Assembly (NCBI RefSeq): GCF_005222705.1
Contig: NZ_STGF01000026.1
Span: forward strand, 52,350-116,349
Direction: 5' to 3'
DNA length: 64,000 nt
Origin: Paenibacillus sp. SY21-1
GTDB lineage: Bacteria; Bacillota; Bacilli; Paenibacillales; Paenibacillaceae
Shown here: positions 37,101 to 44,579 of the stretch, piece after piece
Layout: each line of letters begins with the position of its first letter
Numbering within the stretch: position 1 is the stretch's first letter
The notes under the pieces: model-generated
Seen by the model: only the letters and a program-made list of their open reading frames with translations
What the model was told of the DNA's origin: nothing
The model's database searches: none
Translations under genes and position numbers: made by a program

Positions 37101-37875
37101 TCCGGGCATCCGATTCCATTACATTTCCACGATCGGCGTGCCGGAGGATTTGGCGTTTGCAGGACAATGGCAGTCCGTTGAAGAGCTTGACGACTTCTCC
37201 GAGGACCTGCAGGTGGACAATGTGTACACAAGCAGCAAGCTGACAGCGGAGAAGCTGGTGCTGGACGCCGCGAGCCGCGGTATGGCTGCAAGCATGTACC
37301 GCCCGGCCAACCTGACCTGCCATTCGGTGACAGGCAAGTTCCAAAGCAACATCGACAGCAATGCTTTCTACCGCATGCTGAAAGCCATGCTTCTTCTCGG
37401 CAAAGCGCCGGCTGCCGACTGGTATGTAGATCTCACGCCAATCGATTATGCCAGCAGCGCCATCGTCGAGCTGGTTATGCAGCCTGAAGCGATCGGCCAT
37501 ATTTTTCACATCAGCAATCCCGAGCCGCTTCATTATTCCAAGCTGATTGAATTCGTGAACGAAAGCGGCTATCCGGTCGAAACGATTCCTTTCGAGGCGT
37601 ATACGTCCTGGCTGCTGGATGCAGGAGAGTCCATTAGCCAGGAGGCTCGCGCCTTGGCGATGGCTCAGCTCGAGGGAGACGGCGCCAAGGATTCGGACTT
37701 CCAATACGGCTGCGATCGGACGCTCACCTATTTAAAAGGAGCAGACTTCCAATGCGCAGCTCCGGACCTGGCCTTTATTCAGCGATTGCTGGCCTACGCC
37801 TCTTATGTCGGCTACTTCCCGTCTCCGCGGCCCCGCTCGGCCAAGGCGGCGACTGCCATTCTGCATACTTCATAA
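34123..37875 (+). CDS. single-module NRPS: partial condensation - adenylation - thiolation - thioester reductase
   Basis: A 1250-residue enzyme predicted to activate one amino acid, tether it, and release it reductively as an aldehyde or alcohol. Residues 1-215: C-terminal half of a condensation-like domain with no HHxxxDG motif, so probably structural. Residues about 216-735: adenylation domain (YTSGSTGQPKG, YGPTECTIG, SGDIVK, QVKIRGHRIELG). About 750-825: carrier (DDDFFQIGGDSL, Ser about 777). About 865-1235: reductase (LTGATGYLGSHL, Y-x3-K in YTSSK). Hand-read specificity residues D-A-W-T-M-A-L-I-G resemble phenylalanine codes; this is tentative. AAGGAG lies seven bases before ATG 34123. 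No phosphopantetheinyl transferase is in the window. Confidence 0.92.
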   Translation: MTKERVSTDSRSDSELHALSIPLDYRRQSSSFKQAEVKMQLPDGLGLTCRELHPDELDRLGLFLSVYAAWIYRFSGEQEMAIGTAGSRLAPLSLMLSIPRKQSFRKLWQDVRSLMEQDNTEAARQPETFLTLNHHLEQDSHYLLNWSFNEVGEVVHLTVTYDSSLLKQSTIERYIQGYLTLLQAVLADQSAAIGSVPILTEEEYELYRQLNDTDFDYPAETTVHGMIEQVAERFGDRSAISFGEQTYTYSQLNERANQIAHKLLECGLQKGDFVTLFMERSSETIISLLGVMKAGGAYVPVDPDYPEERIQYIIGDTKAAYVLTKSNHESRARELTSDLGVVKHIVRVDETLGQAPAHNPDVHVLPSDLAYVIYTSGSTGQPKGTMLAHEGAVNLGVFIRDTFEITEQDILTQFATFSFDASVWELISALYAGAHLILLTAEERVSVEAFADTVDRTGITMVPAIPTVFFNQLAVRLSAEGFRKLRTVRAVMTAGEALYGEQVRAFQSKSQSKIDVYNLYGPTECTIGTTYHRISQAIPEQVTHIPIGTPNGNYRVYIVNNELGLCPPGVPGEMLIASVGLAKGYLNQQAKTDEAFIASPFVPGETVYRSGDIVKLLADGTIEYVTRRDSQVKIRGHRIELGAVEDYLVKYPNVQDTAVIAIKDSSGQQALVGYYTTKDSSSIAAAELRTFLHSKMPAYYVPKWLIQLDVMPLSPTGKVERKKLAAFEIKHEPDETVVEEAKRPQSAYQKLVAEAWGHQLGQKPFSIDDDFFQIGGDSLAVIQALVYLKPHCTSLTIQDLFRYKTLAELAARMEELDLAGLASASSVASDSPKPGRTGNIVRLEELPRIKNREVMHKALTEDATRPNTLLLTGATGYLGSHLLYELLKKSATGIIAVIRPSIGMTGSERLREVMKNYFGDSLHELLKERVQVLEGELSAPMLGLSHSDWTELGQRVGTIIHAAADVRHFGTPEQFEQTNVHGTRHLIELAESRPGIRFHYISTIGVPEDLAFAGQWQSVEELDDFSEDLQVDNVYTSSKLTAEKLVLDAASRGMAASMYRPANLTCHSVTGKFQSNIDSNAFYRMLKAMLLLGKAPAADWYVDLTPIDYASSAIVELVMQPEAIGHIFHISNPEPLHYSKLIEFVNESGYPVETIPFEAYTSWLLDAGESISQEARALAMAQLEGDGAKDSDFQYGCDRTLTYLKGADFQCAAPDLAFIQRLLAYASYVGYFPSPRPRSAKAATAILHTS

Positions 37876-37886
37876 AACGTATATGA

Positions 37887-37918
37887 CAAAAGGCCGATAC
37901 GCGCGTATCGGCCTTTTG
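37887..37918. terminator. bidirectional intrinsic terminator after the NRPS gene
   Basis: Perfect palindrome CAAAAGGCCGATACGC / GCGTATCGGCCTTTTG, serving the NRPS gene on the plus strand and the 97-residue gene on the minus strand. Confidence 0.9.
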
Positions 37919-37920
37919 CT

Positions 37921-38214
37921 TCAGATCAGTCGAATGATTTGCGTCACTTTATCGTCTTGCGATACCTCGATAATATGATGCTTCCCGTTATACGTAATAA
38001 CGCCCCTGCCCACCTCGATTACCGGATTTTCGCCAAGCCCGAAAAATACGTCATCGGCAAGCGCCTCCATGACCTCGTGCCGGTCAGCCTTGCCTAGCGC
38101 CGTCCACTCGTCCGGCTCCATCTCGAAAAACGTAAAGCTTTCTTCAATTTCCGCTACTGCCTCCGTCAGATCCTTGAGGATGTCCGCGTATTCTCTGGCA
38201 TGTCTTACACCCAT
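37921..38214 (-). CDS. small soluble protein, unknown function
   Basis: A 97-residue acidic protein with an N-terminal helical part (EYADILKDLTEAVAEIEES) and a C-terminal beta-rich end (GVITYNGKHHIIEVS). No family recognised. ATG 38214 has AAAGGCGG eight bases upstream. It is convergent with the NRPS gene and divergent from motA; typical of conserved Paenibacillus hypothetical proteins. Confidence 0.7.
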   Translation of the reverse strand: MGVRHAREYADILKDLTEAVAEIEESFTFFEMEPDEWTALGKADRHEVMEALADDVFFGLGENPVIEVGRGVITYNGKHHIIEVSQDDKVTQIIRLI

Positions 38215-38323
38215 ATGCGCTGCCGCCTTTCGTATGATGAATTGATTTCTTTTGCTTATTGTACCATTTTACCGCAATTCATTAATTTTTAACGCTTTTG
38301 ACAAGAATTCATGCTAATTACTC

Positions 38324-38351
38324 TAACTTCGGAATGCCCGTTTGTCGATAA
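38324..38351 (+). promoter_or_regulatory. candidate sigma-D-type promoter of motAB
   Basis: TAAC (38324-38327), 16-bp spacer, GTCGATAA (38344-38351), compared with TAAA-N15-GCCGATAT. Located about 45 bases before motA. Confidence 0.4.
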
Positions 38352-38395
38352 TAGAGTATAATGTTGTCTCGAAAATGGACTGGACGGGGTGTATG

Positions 38396-39196
38396 ATGAA
38401 AAATTCAACGATTATCGGACTTGTGCTGGGTCTTGTCGCCGTACTGGGCGGCATGGTCCTGAAAGGGGCTCACCTTAGCTCTCTACTGAACCCTGCCGCT
38501 TACATGATTATTTTATTGGGTACTGTCGCTTCCGTTATGATTGCTTTTCCTATGTCCGAGCTTTCCAAAGTAGGCAAGCTGCTTAAAATGGTATTCAACG
38601 AGCCTAAGCTGCCGCAGCGCGACGAGCTGATTGCGCGCTTTATGGATTGGGCGTCGATTACTCGCCGCGAAGGCCTGCTGGCGCTAGAAGCCAAAGTGGA
38701 TGAAATCGAGGACGATTTCCTGCGCAACGGCATGCGGATGATTATAGACGGCAACGATCAGGATTTTGTCCGCGATGTTCTTTTGGAGGACATTTCCGCT
38801 ACTGAAGACCGTCATAAAGCGGGAGCGCTTATTTTTACGCAAGCGGGCACTTACGCTCCGACACTAGGCGTACTCGGCGCCGTAGTAGGTCTCGTGGCCG
38901 CACTCGCGGATATGAGCGATATGAACAAGCTGGCCCATGCGATCGCCGGCGCCTTTATCGCGACGCTGCTCGGTATCTTTACAGGTTATGTATTATGGCA
39001 CCCGATTGCCAACAAGCTGAAGCGTCTGTCCAAGAAAGAAATTCAGGTCAGGCTGATGATGGTAGAAGGCTTGCTGTCCATTCAATCCGGCGTTTCCACC
39101 GTAGCGATCAATCAGAAATTGTCGGTATTCCTCACGCCTACAGAAAGAGCTAAGCTGAGGGAGAAGGAGGAGGGCGCAGGTGAGCAAAAAGCATAA
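38396..39196 (+). CDS. motA: flagellar motor stator protein MotA
   Basis: A 266-residue stator subunit with four TM helices (about residues 5-23, 32-52, 145-168 and 178-200) and a large cytoplasmic loop that touches FliG. The family features TYAPTLGVLGAVVGLVAAL (helix 3) and GAFIATLLGIFTGY (helix 4) are present, as is the charged loop with ARFMDWASITRREGLLALE. Two adjacent ATGs exist (38393 and 38396); GGGGTG fits 38396 slightly better. It overlaps motB by 17 bases. Confidence 0.95.
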   Translation: MKNSTIIGLVLGLVAVLGGMVLKGAHLSSLLNPAAYMIILLGTVASVMIAFPMSELSKVGKLLKMVFNEPKLPQRDELIARFMDWASITRREGLLALEAKVDEIEDDFLRNGMRMIIDGNDQDFVRDVLLEDISATEDRHKAGALIFTQAGTYAPTLGVLGAVVGLVAALADMSDMNKLAHAIAGAFIATLLGIFTGYVLWHPIANKLKRLSKKEIQVRLMMVEGLLSIQSGVSTVAINQKLSVFLTPTERAKLREKEEGAGEQKA

Positions 39197-40046
39197 GCAT
39201 GATGATCACGAAGAGCATGTAGACGAATCCTGGCTCATTCCCTATGCCGACCTTCTGACCCTGCTGCTGGCCCTTTTTATCGTACTTTATTCCATGAACT
39301 CGGTAGATATCAAGAAGTTTGAAGAGATGTCCCAAGCCTTCAATATTGCGCTGAACAGCGGCGCCGGCATTCTCGACAGCTCCACAATTGTCCAGATCGG
39401 CGACGACCAAGGCAAGAAGCGCGATGAGCAAGGCAGCGATGTCGAGAACCCAAACAAGGAAGACGAGCAGAAGCAAGAGGAGCAGGTACAAGAGGATACG
39501 CGAACCGACGACGAAAAAGCGATGGAGGAGCTGATCAAGAAGGAGCAGGAGGAGCTCGATAATCTCAAGAAGCAAATCGATGAATATATCGATAAGAACG
39601 GGCTAACCTCCGATCTGGAGACGAAGATGAATATGTCCCAGCTCATGATTACGATTAGCGACAACGCCCTCTTTGCTCCGGCCCAGGCCAACGTAAAAGA
39701 GGATTCGCGGGAATTGGCCGTTGCCATCGGCAAAATGCTGCAAAAGTATCCGCAGTATGAAGTCATCGTATCCGGTCATACGGATGATGTGCCGATCAAT
39801 ACCACCCAATTCAAATCCAACTGGGATCTAAGCTCCATGCGGGCCATTCGGTTTATGGATATTTTGCTGGAGAACAAGCAGCTTAAGCCGGAGCGCTTCA
39901 GCGCGATCGGTTACGGGGAGTATCGTCCGGTTGCAGACAACGGAACAACGGCAGGCCGCTCCAAAAACCGCCGTGTCGAAGTATCCATCTTGCACACGTA
40001 TACCGATGCGACTATTGCCCAGAAGCTTTCGGTGCAGGGGCAGTAG
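39180..40046 (+). CDS. motB: flagellar motor stator protein MotB
   Basis: A 288-residue stator subunit: a charged, His-rich start, one TM helix with the proton-carrying Asp in WLIPYADLLTLLLALF, a highly charged linker of about 70 residues predicted as coiled coil, and an OmpA-like peptidoglycan-binding domain (IVSGHTDDVPINTTQF, YGEYRPVADN, KNRRVEVSI). GTG 39180 follows AAGGAGGAGGG and lies inside motA. Together with MotA it drives proton-powered rotation; flagellar genes must lie elsewhere. Confidence 0.95.
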   Translation: MSKKHKHDDHEEHVDESWLIPYADLLTLLLALFIVLYSMNSVDIKKFEEMSQAFNIALNSGAGILDSSTIVQIGDDQGKKRDEQGSDVENPNKEDEQKQEEQVQEDTRTDDEKAMEELIKKEQEELDNLKKQIDEYIDKNGLTSDLETKMNMSQLMITISDNALFAPAQANVKEDSRELAVAIGKMLQKYPQYEVIVSGHTDDVPINTTQFKSNWDLSSMRAIRFMDILLENKQLKPERFSAIGYGEYRPVADNGTTAGRSKNRRVEVSILHTYTDATIAQKLSVQGQ

Positions 40047-40060
40047 CTTATTGCATCAAG

Positions 40061-40200
40061 GCGAAACGGCTGAAGCAGTCCTCTGGCTGCGCAGCGCGTT
40101 TCATTCCGAGAAATATAGAGAACGTATAGCGAGCGAAATGTTGTACCTTCCTATATTTCAAGGTGAAACGGCTGCCAAGCTAACGTATCGCGTTAAACCT
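40061..40200. repeat. dispersed intergenic repeat, copy C (long)
   Basis: GAAACGGCTGAAGCAGTCC, then GAAATATAGAGAACGTATAG and CCTTCCTATATTTCA, then a second GAAACGGCTGCC.AGCTAACGTATCGCGTT. The middle aligns with copy A (TAGAAATATAAGACATGTATAAGCG and ATTCCTATATTTGA). Lies between motB and its terminator. Confidence 0.6.
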
Positions 40201-40218
40201 AAGCCGATTCGTACATTT

Positions 40219-40262
40219 AAAAAAGGCGATCAGAACCGTATCCACCGTTCTGATCGCCTTTT
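40219..40262. terminator. bidirectional intrinsic terminator between motB and rluF
   Basis: Perfect 16-bp stem AAAAGGCGATCAGAAC / GTTCTGATCGCCTTTT, with T-tracts on both strands. Confidence 0.93.
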
Positions 40263-40288
40263 GATTGCCAATTTCCCGCTAAGCTGAC

Positions 40289-40990
40289 TTAACCTTGTTT
40301 GTATTGCAGCGTCTCGAAGAGCTCCTGTTTCTCCGCTTCTGTCAAATCGCGCCACTTGCCGACCTTTAAGCCGCCAAGATGGATGTTCATAATGCGCTGA
40401 CGTTGAAGCCGCCTCACATGGTAGCCAAATGCTTCGCACATGCGGCGAATTTGGCGGTTTCTGCCCTCGGTCAGAATAATCCGGAACACCCGATCCGTGA
40501 CGCGGGTTACGACACACGGAAGCGTCAGGCTGCCCAAAATATGCACACCGCTCGCCATCCCGGCGAGAAATTTCTCCGTCACCGGCTTATCCACCGTTAC
40601 GAGATACTCTTTCTCATGCTTGCCCTCCGAGCGAAGAATGGGATTGACGATATCGCCGTCGTTCGTCATCAGGATAAGGCCCTCGGAATCCTTGTCCAGT
40701 CTCCCAATTGGAAATATGCGTTCGGCATGGCCGACAAAATCGACAATATTGCCGCTTACATGAAGCTCAGTGGTGCTCGTTATGCCTACCGGCTTGTTAA
40801 GCGCAATATAGACATGCCGCTTCTGCTCGCCAATCCGTTTGCCGTCGATTCGCACGTCGTCGGCCAGCTCAGCCTGACTTCCAAGCTGCGCCACTGCCCC
40901 GTTAATGGTTACGCGCCCGCTGTCAACCAGCTTGTCCGCCTCGCGCCTGGAGCAATATCCGGTCTCGCTAATAAATTTATTGATTCTCAA
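40289..40990 (-). CDS. rluF: 23S rRNA pseudouridine synthase, RluF-like
   Basis: A 233-residue enzyme that isomerises a uridine of 23S rRNA to pseudouridine (position 2604 in the E. coli RluF family). An S4 RNA-binding domain comes first (MRINKFISETGYCSRREADK), then the catalytic domain with the nucleophile Asp in FPIGRLDKDSEGLILMTNDG and the closing motif LTEGRNRQIRRMCEAFGY. RluB is the alternative family member, but the N-terminus matches RluF better. Stand-alone gene, convergent with motB. Confidence 0.92.
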   Translation of the reverse strand: MRINKFISETGYCSRREADKLVDSGRVTINGAVAQLGSQAELADDVRIDGKRIGEQKRHVYIALNKPVGITSTTELHVSGNIVDFVGHAERIFPIGRLDKDSEGLILMTNDGDIVNPILRSEGKHEKEYLVTVDKPVTEKFLAGMASGVHILGSLTLPCVVTRVTDRVFRIILTEGRNRQIRRMCEAFGYHVRRLQRQRIMNIHLGGLKVGKWRDLTEAEKQELFETLQYKQG

Positions 40991-41089
40991 GCTACTCTCT
41001 CCCCGTTGTCTGTTGTGCGGCCAGCCTTGCAGATTGTCGCAGAGTTTTTCCTCTCCGCTCTCCGTCCGCCCGATCGGGCTTCCTTTTGG

Positions 41090-42922
41090 TTATATGTTCA
41101 GTATACCTTCCCTTTGCCCTTCTTTCAAAGCCGGCAGGAGAACTTTCACCGTTGTCCCTACGCCAACCTTGCTTTTGATTTCCAGCGTGCCCTTGTGGCT
41201 ATTAATAATTCGCTGACTCACCATAATGCCGAGACCGGTACCCGTTTCCTTGCCGGTAAAGAAAGGATCGCCGATTTTAGGTATCATCTCCTCCGGAATG
41301 CCTTCTCCTTCGTCGGTAATGGTAATGACAACCTGATCGCGCAGGTTCGCAATATGGAGATGAATAATTCCTCCGCCGTGCATCGCTTCAATCGCATTTT
41401 TGAGTAAATTAATGAACACTTGCTTCAATTGATTCTCCTCGCAGGAAACCAGACACTCCTCTTCCGTCACCGTGATCGTAAATTCAATGTTATGCAGCAG
41501 CGCCTCGCTGTTCATAAGCGCGATGACATCCTGCAGCACGCTGCGGGCATCCTTGACCATAAATCGGACGGCCTGCGGCTTCGCCAAAATAAGAAATTCG
41601 CCAACGATCAGATTGATCCGGTCAAGCTCGGACAGCATGAGATGCACATGGGAAATCGACATCCTGTTCGTTTCCTTCTGCAATTGAAGAAAACCGCGCA
41701 GCGTCGTTAGCGGGTTTCGGATTTCATGCGCCACGCCGGCGGCAAGCTGTCCGACCGTCGTCAACTTCTCGGAGCGGCGCAGCAGCTCCTCCATTTTGTT
41801 TCTGCTTCTCATATCCCTGGCAATGCTGGCAAAGGCGCGTATGGTCCCTTCCGAATCGCGAATAATCGAGAGCGTCTCGCTTACCGGAATCAAATCGCCC
41901 GCTTTGTTCACGCGCATCGTCTCGAAAGCTTGCAGCACCTTTCCAGCCTGCAATTGCTTCATAATTTTGCGCTGCTCTTCCTTATGCGATTCGGGCAGTG
42001 TCGGATTAATAAGCCCGATCGCTTCCTCCTCCTCGTACCCGAACAGCAGGTTAAAGGCCCGATTCACCTGAATCAGTCTTCCTTCGAGATCAAACAAATA
42101 AATGGCATCGCTTGTATGATTAATAAAGGATTCCAGATGCTCCTTCATCCTCCTGTTCTCCTCAAAGGCGCGTCTGAGCTTATTCATATAGATACTCAAA
42201 TTTTGCGACATCGCATTTATTTTAAGGGCGAGCAGGCCAAACTCATCCTTGCGTTTTATTTGAATCGGCTTCTGGAACCTGACCGACGAAACCTCGTTGA
42301 CTTTCCACAAAATATCCTTGAGCGGACGAATGAGCGCCCCGATCATCCAATAGCTGATTATGAGCATAATAACCATGCTGACTCCAGTGTATATTAGAGT
42401 ATCATTGCGCATGGCGGCAATCCGTTCGCTTTTCCGATTCCAGTCATGCACCAGGCTAATCACATACCGTTCGTCGACATCAGCTGTGTAATAGCTGCGG
42501 AAATAAGAGTTGCCCTCTATATTCAACGTTCGTACAATAAAAGCTGGACTGTTGCCAGCACCCGCAGCTTCTATAACGGCGGAACTCTCCTCATCGGGGT
42601 AAGTATAGGAGCCATAAATGATTTGTTTGTTCGTCCGGTCAAAAATCGTAAGCTCCCGCAAATTCTGATTCATATGTTTGGCTATATTAAAAATAACTTC
42701 CGGGCGGGGAGTCATGCCCTCCTTCCCCTTCGTATCGCCCTCTTTTCGATGCTCGTAGTCGAAGACGCCATCCGCCAGATGCTGGGACAGCACCTCCATC
42801 TTCTGTTTGGATTCCTCATGAATGCTGCGGGCGACACCGAATTCGCTAATCATATGCTGGACGATAAAGAAGAACAATACGATAATCGTAAGAAAAAATG
42901 AAAATTTCATCTTAATGGACAT
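41090..42922 (-). CDS. sensor histidine kinase, KinA/KinB-like (sporulation phosphorelay type)
   Basis: A 610-residue membrane kinase: TM1 (about 7-26), extracellular sensor of about 150 residues, TM2 (about 178-200), HAMP, PAS (about 265-385, SDAIYLFDLEGRLIQVNRAF), HisKA with the phospho-acceptor His in AGVAHEIRNPLTTLRGF, and an ATPase domain (NLLKNAIEAM, DEGEGIP, GTGLGIMVSQ). The HEIRNPL-type H-box and the absence of a neighbouring response regulator suit the Kin kinases that phosphorylate Spo0F. A Spo0E-like gene lies less than 1 kb away. Ligand unknown. Confidence 0.88.
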   Translation of the reverse strand: MSIKMKFSFFLTIIVLFFFIVQHMISEFGVARSIHEESKQKMEVLSQHLADGVFDYEHRKEGDTKGKEGMTPRPEVIFNIAKHMNQNLRELTIFDRTNKQIIYGSYTYPDEESSAVIEAAGAGNSPAFIVRTLNIEGNSYFRSYYTADVDERYVISLVHDWNRKSERIAAMRNDTLIYTGVSMVIMLIISYWMIGALIRPLKDILWKVNEVSSVRFQKPIQIKRKDEFGLLALKINAMSQNLSIYMNKLRRAFEENRRMKEHLESFINHTSDAIYLFDLEGRLIQVNRAFNLLFGYEEEEAIGLINPTLPESHKEEQRKIMKQLQAGKVLQAFETMRVNKAGDLIPVSETLSIIRDSEGTIRAFASIARDMRSRNKMEELLRRSEKLTTVGQLAAGVAHEIRNPLTTLRGFLQLQKETNRMSISHVHLMLSELDRINLIVGEFLILAKPQAVRFMVKDARSVLQDVIALMNSEALLHNIEFTITVTEEECLVSCEENQLKQVFINLLKNAIEAMHGGGIIHLHIANLRDQVVITITDEGEGIPEEMIPKIGDPFFTGKETGTGLGIMVSQRIINSHKGTLEIKSKVGVGTTVKVLLPALKEGQREGILNI

Positions 42923-43019
42923 TCAGCGACACATCCTTTGAGCACACACATTTAATCAGCGTCCCAATGTGGACGAATGGAACAGAACAGCCTAAGAACC
43001 TAATGAGAAGCATGAATAG

Positions 43020-43113
43020 TTATCCACATTCTTAACAGAACTTGTACACATCCCTTGATAAAATGTGTATAGTTATGTGAGTATGTTTCGAGTTATCCAC
43101 AATATTATCCACT
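43020..43113. promoter_or_regulatory. DnaA-box cluster between the kinase and tadA
   Basis: Two exact TTATCCACA boxes (43020-43028, 43093-43101) and TTATCCACT (43105-43113) on the same strand, plus the near matches TTGTACACA (about 43042) and TGTGTATAG (minus strand, about 43065), within 95 bases of A/T-rich DNA. Resembles the DnaA-box clusters that titrate DnaA or link transcription to replication in Bacillus. Confidence 0.65.
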
Positions 43114-43166
43114 GCATGTTAACATTAGAATGTTTGTTCGTTGTATAATTGAAAGGAGACGCACTT

Positions 43167-43631
43167 ATGCTAAGAGAGCAGGAAGATCGGCACTGGATGT
43201 CCGAAGCAATAGCTGAAGCTATAAAGGCTGAGCAAATCGGGGAGGTTCCAATCGGGGCGGTCATCGTCAAAAATAATGAAATTATCGGGAGAGGCCACAA
43301 TCTGCGCGAGACCCGGTTCGATCCGACCGCGCATGCGGAAATGGTAGCCATACGGGACGCCTGCGATCGCCTCGGCGCATGGAGGTTGCTCGATTGCACG
43401 CTATATGTCACCCTGGAGCCTTGTCCCATGTGTGCGGGCGCTCTCGTTCAATCGCGTGTGAAACGTGTCGTCTATGGTACGGCAGATCCTAAAGCCGGCT
43501 GCGCCGGAACATTGATGAATTTGCTGCAAGAGCCCCGTTTCAATCACGAAACGGAGCTTGCAAGCGGTATTCTTCAAGCAGAATGCGCAGCGTTGCTCAC
43601 TCAATTCTTTCGTAGATTGCGCGGGAAGTAG
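43167..43631 (+). CDS. tadA: tRNA(adenine34) deaminase TadA
   Basis: A 154-residue zinc deaminase that makes inosine at the wobble position of tRNA-Arg(ACG). Active site: H56-A-E58 in DPTAHAEMVAI, and zinc cysteines C86 and C89 in LEPCPMCAGAL. ATG 43167 is preferred to TTG 43149 because AAAGGAG lies eight bases upstream. In Bacillus it neighbours the signal-recognition-particle RNA and dnaX; neither is seen here, so local order differs. Convergent with the Spo0E-like gene. Confidence 0.95.
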   Translation: MLREQEDRHWMSEAIAEAIKAEQIGEVPIGAVIVKNNEIIGRGHNLRETRFDPTAHAEMVAIRDACDRLGAWRLLDCTLYVTLEPCPMCAGALVQSRVKRVVYGTADPKAGCAGTLMNLLQEPRFNHETELASGILQAECAALLTQFFRRLRGK

Positions 43632-43638
43632 AACGGAG

Positions 43639-43830
43639 CTACCGTTCTTCCCTTCTTATGGCTACCTGTAGCTCGGTTCGTTGTATATGCTGCAATGCAA
43701 CAATAAGTTGATCAGCCTCTTCGCTAATTGCCAGAACATCGGGATCTGTCAAACTGCCGCGTGCTTCAGCCGTTTCATAAAGTTTTAGCCGCAGCGACCG
43801 CAATTTCTCAAGCAAGTAGTTTTTGTCCAT
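43639..43830 (-). CDS. Spo0E-like sporulation regulatory phosphatase
   Basis: A 63-residue helical-hairpin protein of the Spo0E/YnzD family that dephosphorylates Spo0A~P and delays sporulation. The pattern LLEKLRSLRLKLYETAEARG...DPDVLAISEEADQLI matches; the usual S-Q-x-L-D core reads SEEAD. ATG 43830 is assumed, with only AAGCGAG nearby; a GTG at 43863 would add 11 residues but AAGGAG then lies inside the gene. Upstream DNA has an inverted pair of Spo0A-box-like sites (43918 and 43950). Confidence 0.8.
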   Translation of the reverse strand: MDKNYLLEKLRSLRLKLYETAEARGSLTDPDVLAISEEADQLIVALQHIQRTELQVAIRREER

Positions 43831-43904
43831 AGCTCGCTTCGGGGCACACTCCTTATTTCGCACGGTGGCGTAATAGCTCCATTATACTCCCGCAGCTAAC
43901 CGGA

Positions 43905-43971
43905 TTTTGTAAAAACCTGTCGATGCTCCTAGATAATTTTAAAACAAGTTTCGACATCTTCCCGGTTTTTA
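43905..43971. promoter_or_regulatory. inverted repeat with Spo0A-box-like sites upstream of the Spo0E-like gene
   Basis: GTAAAAACC (43911) and GGTTTTTAC (about 43964) form a 9-bp inverted repeat. Inside lie TGTCGAT (43918, plus strand) and TGTCGAA (43950-43956, minus strand), six and seven of seven matches to the Spo0A box. May be a promoter or operator region. Confidence 0.35.
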
Positions 43972-44178
43972 CCTCTGTTTTATAGTCTATTAAACCTATA
44001 TTCATGAGACCTTCGATGTGATTTTTATTCGCATAGCCGAGCGGCGGTTCGACACCCGACTTCAGGGCCTTTGGGAGCGTTCAAACCAGCGTTCCGCCAG
44101 CAAATATGAGGATAAATCCATTTGTATTATAAGTAGGTATGAAGTAAAATTGAGTTCAAAACATAGAGTCTGCCCATC

Positions 44179-44579
44179 ATGCGGACCGCTCTTAACCTTA
44201 TCGATCAGGATGTGCTCCTTGAGAACAATACAGCAGTAATACTAGGCTGAAATGATTATATCGGACTCCGCACCATTCGCTGTCTCGGCATCCGCGGCGT
44301 TCATACCGTTGCGTTTGATTATTCCGACCGTCTGACGTACGGAGACGATACCAAATATACATTGGAGCGGCTCATCGCTTCTCATACATAATGAACAAAG
44401 GGATTTTGCACGGACTTGCTGAAGCTGACGGGGTCGCGGTTCCGGAAACGGTTCGTGTAGGCGATTACCAATTTTTGTATACGGCTATCCTCGCGGGTAA
44501 GCTGACGAAGAAGCTGTTTCGCAGACAGTCCGGCAACTCTCGCAAGTACAAGAGAATGGAGCTGACAGCATGTTATTGA
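44179..44579 (+). pseudogene. remnant of an ATP-grasp carboxylate-amine ligase gene
   Basis: From ATG 44179 the frame reads RTALNLIDQDVLLENNTAVILG, then a TGA stop where Gly is expected, then NDYIGLRTIRCLGIRGVHTV, typical of the N-terminal nucleotide-binding start of ATP-grasp ligases. After SHT-stop, a second frame (44391-44579) has MNKGILHGLAEADGVAVPET, which matches the DK...LA..GVPVP element found about 100 residues in, and then a basic tail whose stop overlaps the murE-like start. The bulk of the enzyme is deleted. The ligase would plausibly be a D-aspartate-type ligase by context. Confidence 0.6.

Noticed and set aside
43864..44180. Possible signal-recognition-particle RNA next to tadA, as in Bacillus
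   Set aside because: The conserved GGTCAGG..GGAAGG..GCAGC apical motif could not be found on either strand.
44018..44239. 73-codon plus-strand frame before the ligase remnant, with a C-P-x-C-G stretch
   Set aside because: No ribosome site and no continuation; it overlaps the better-supported remnant frame from 44179.
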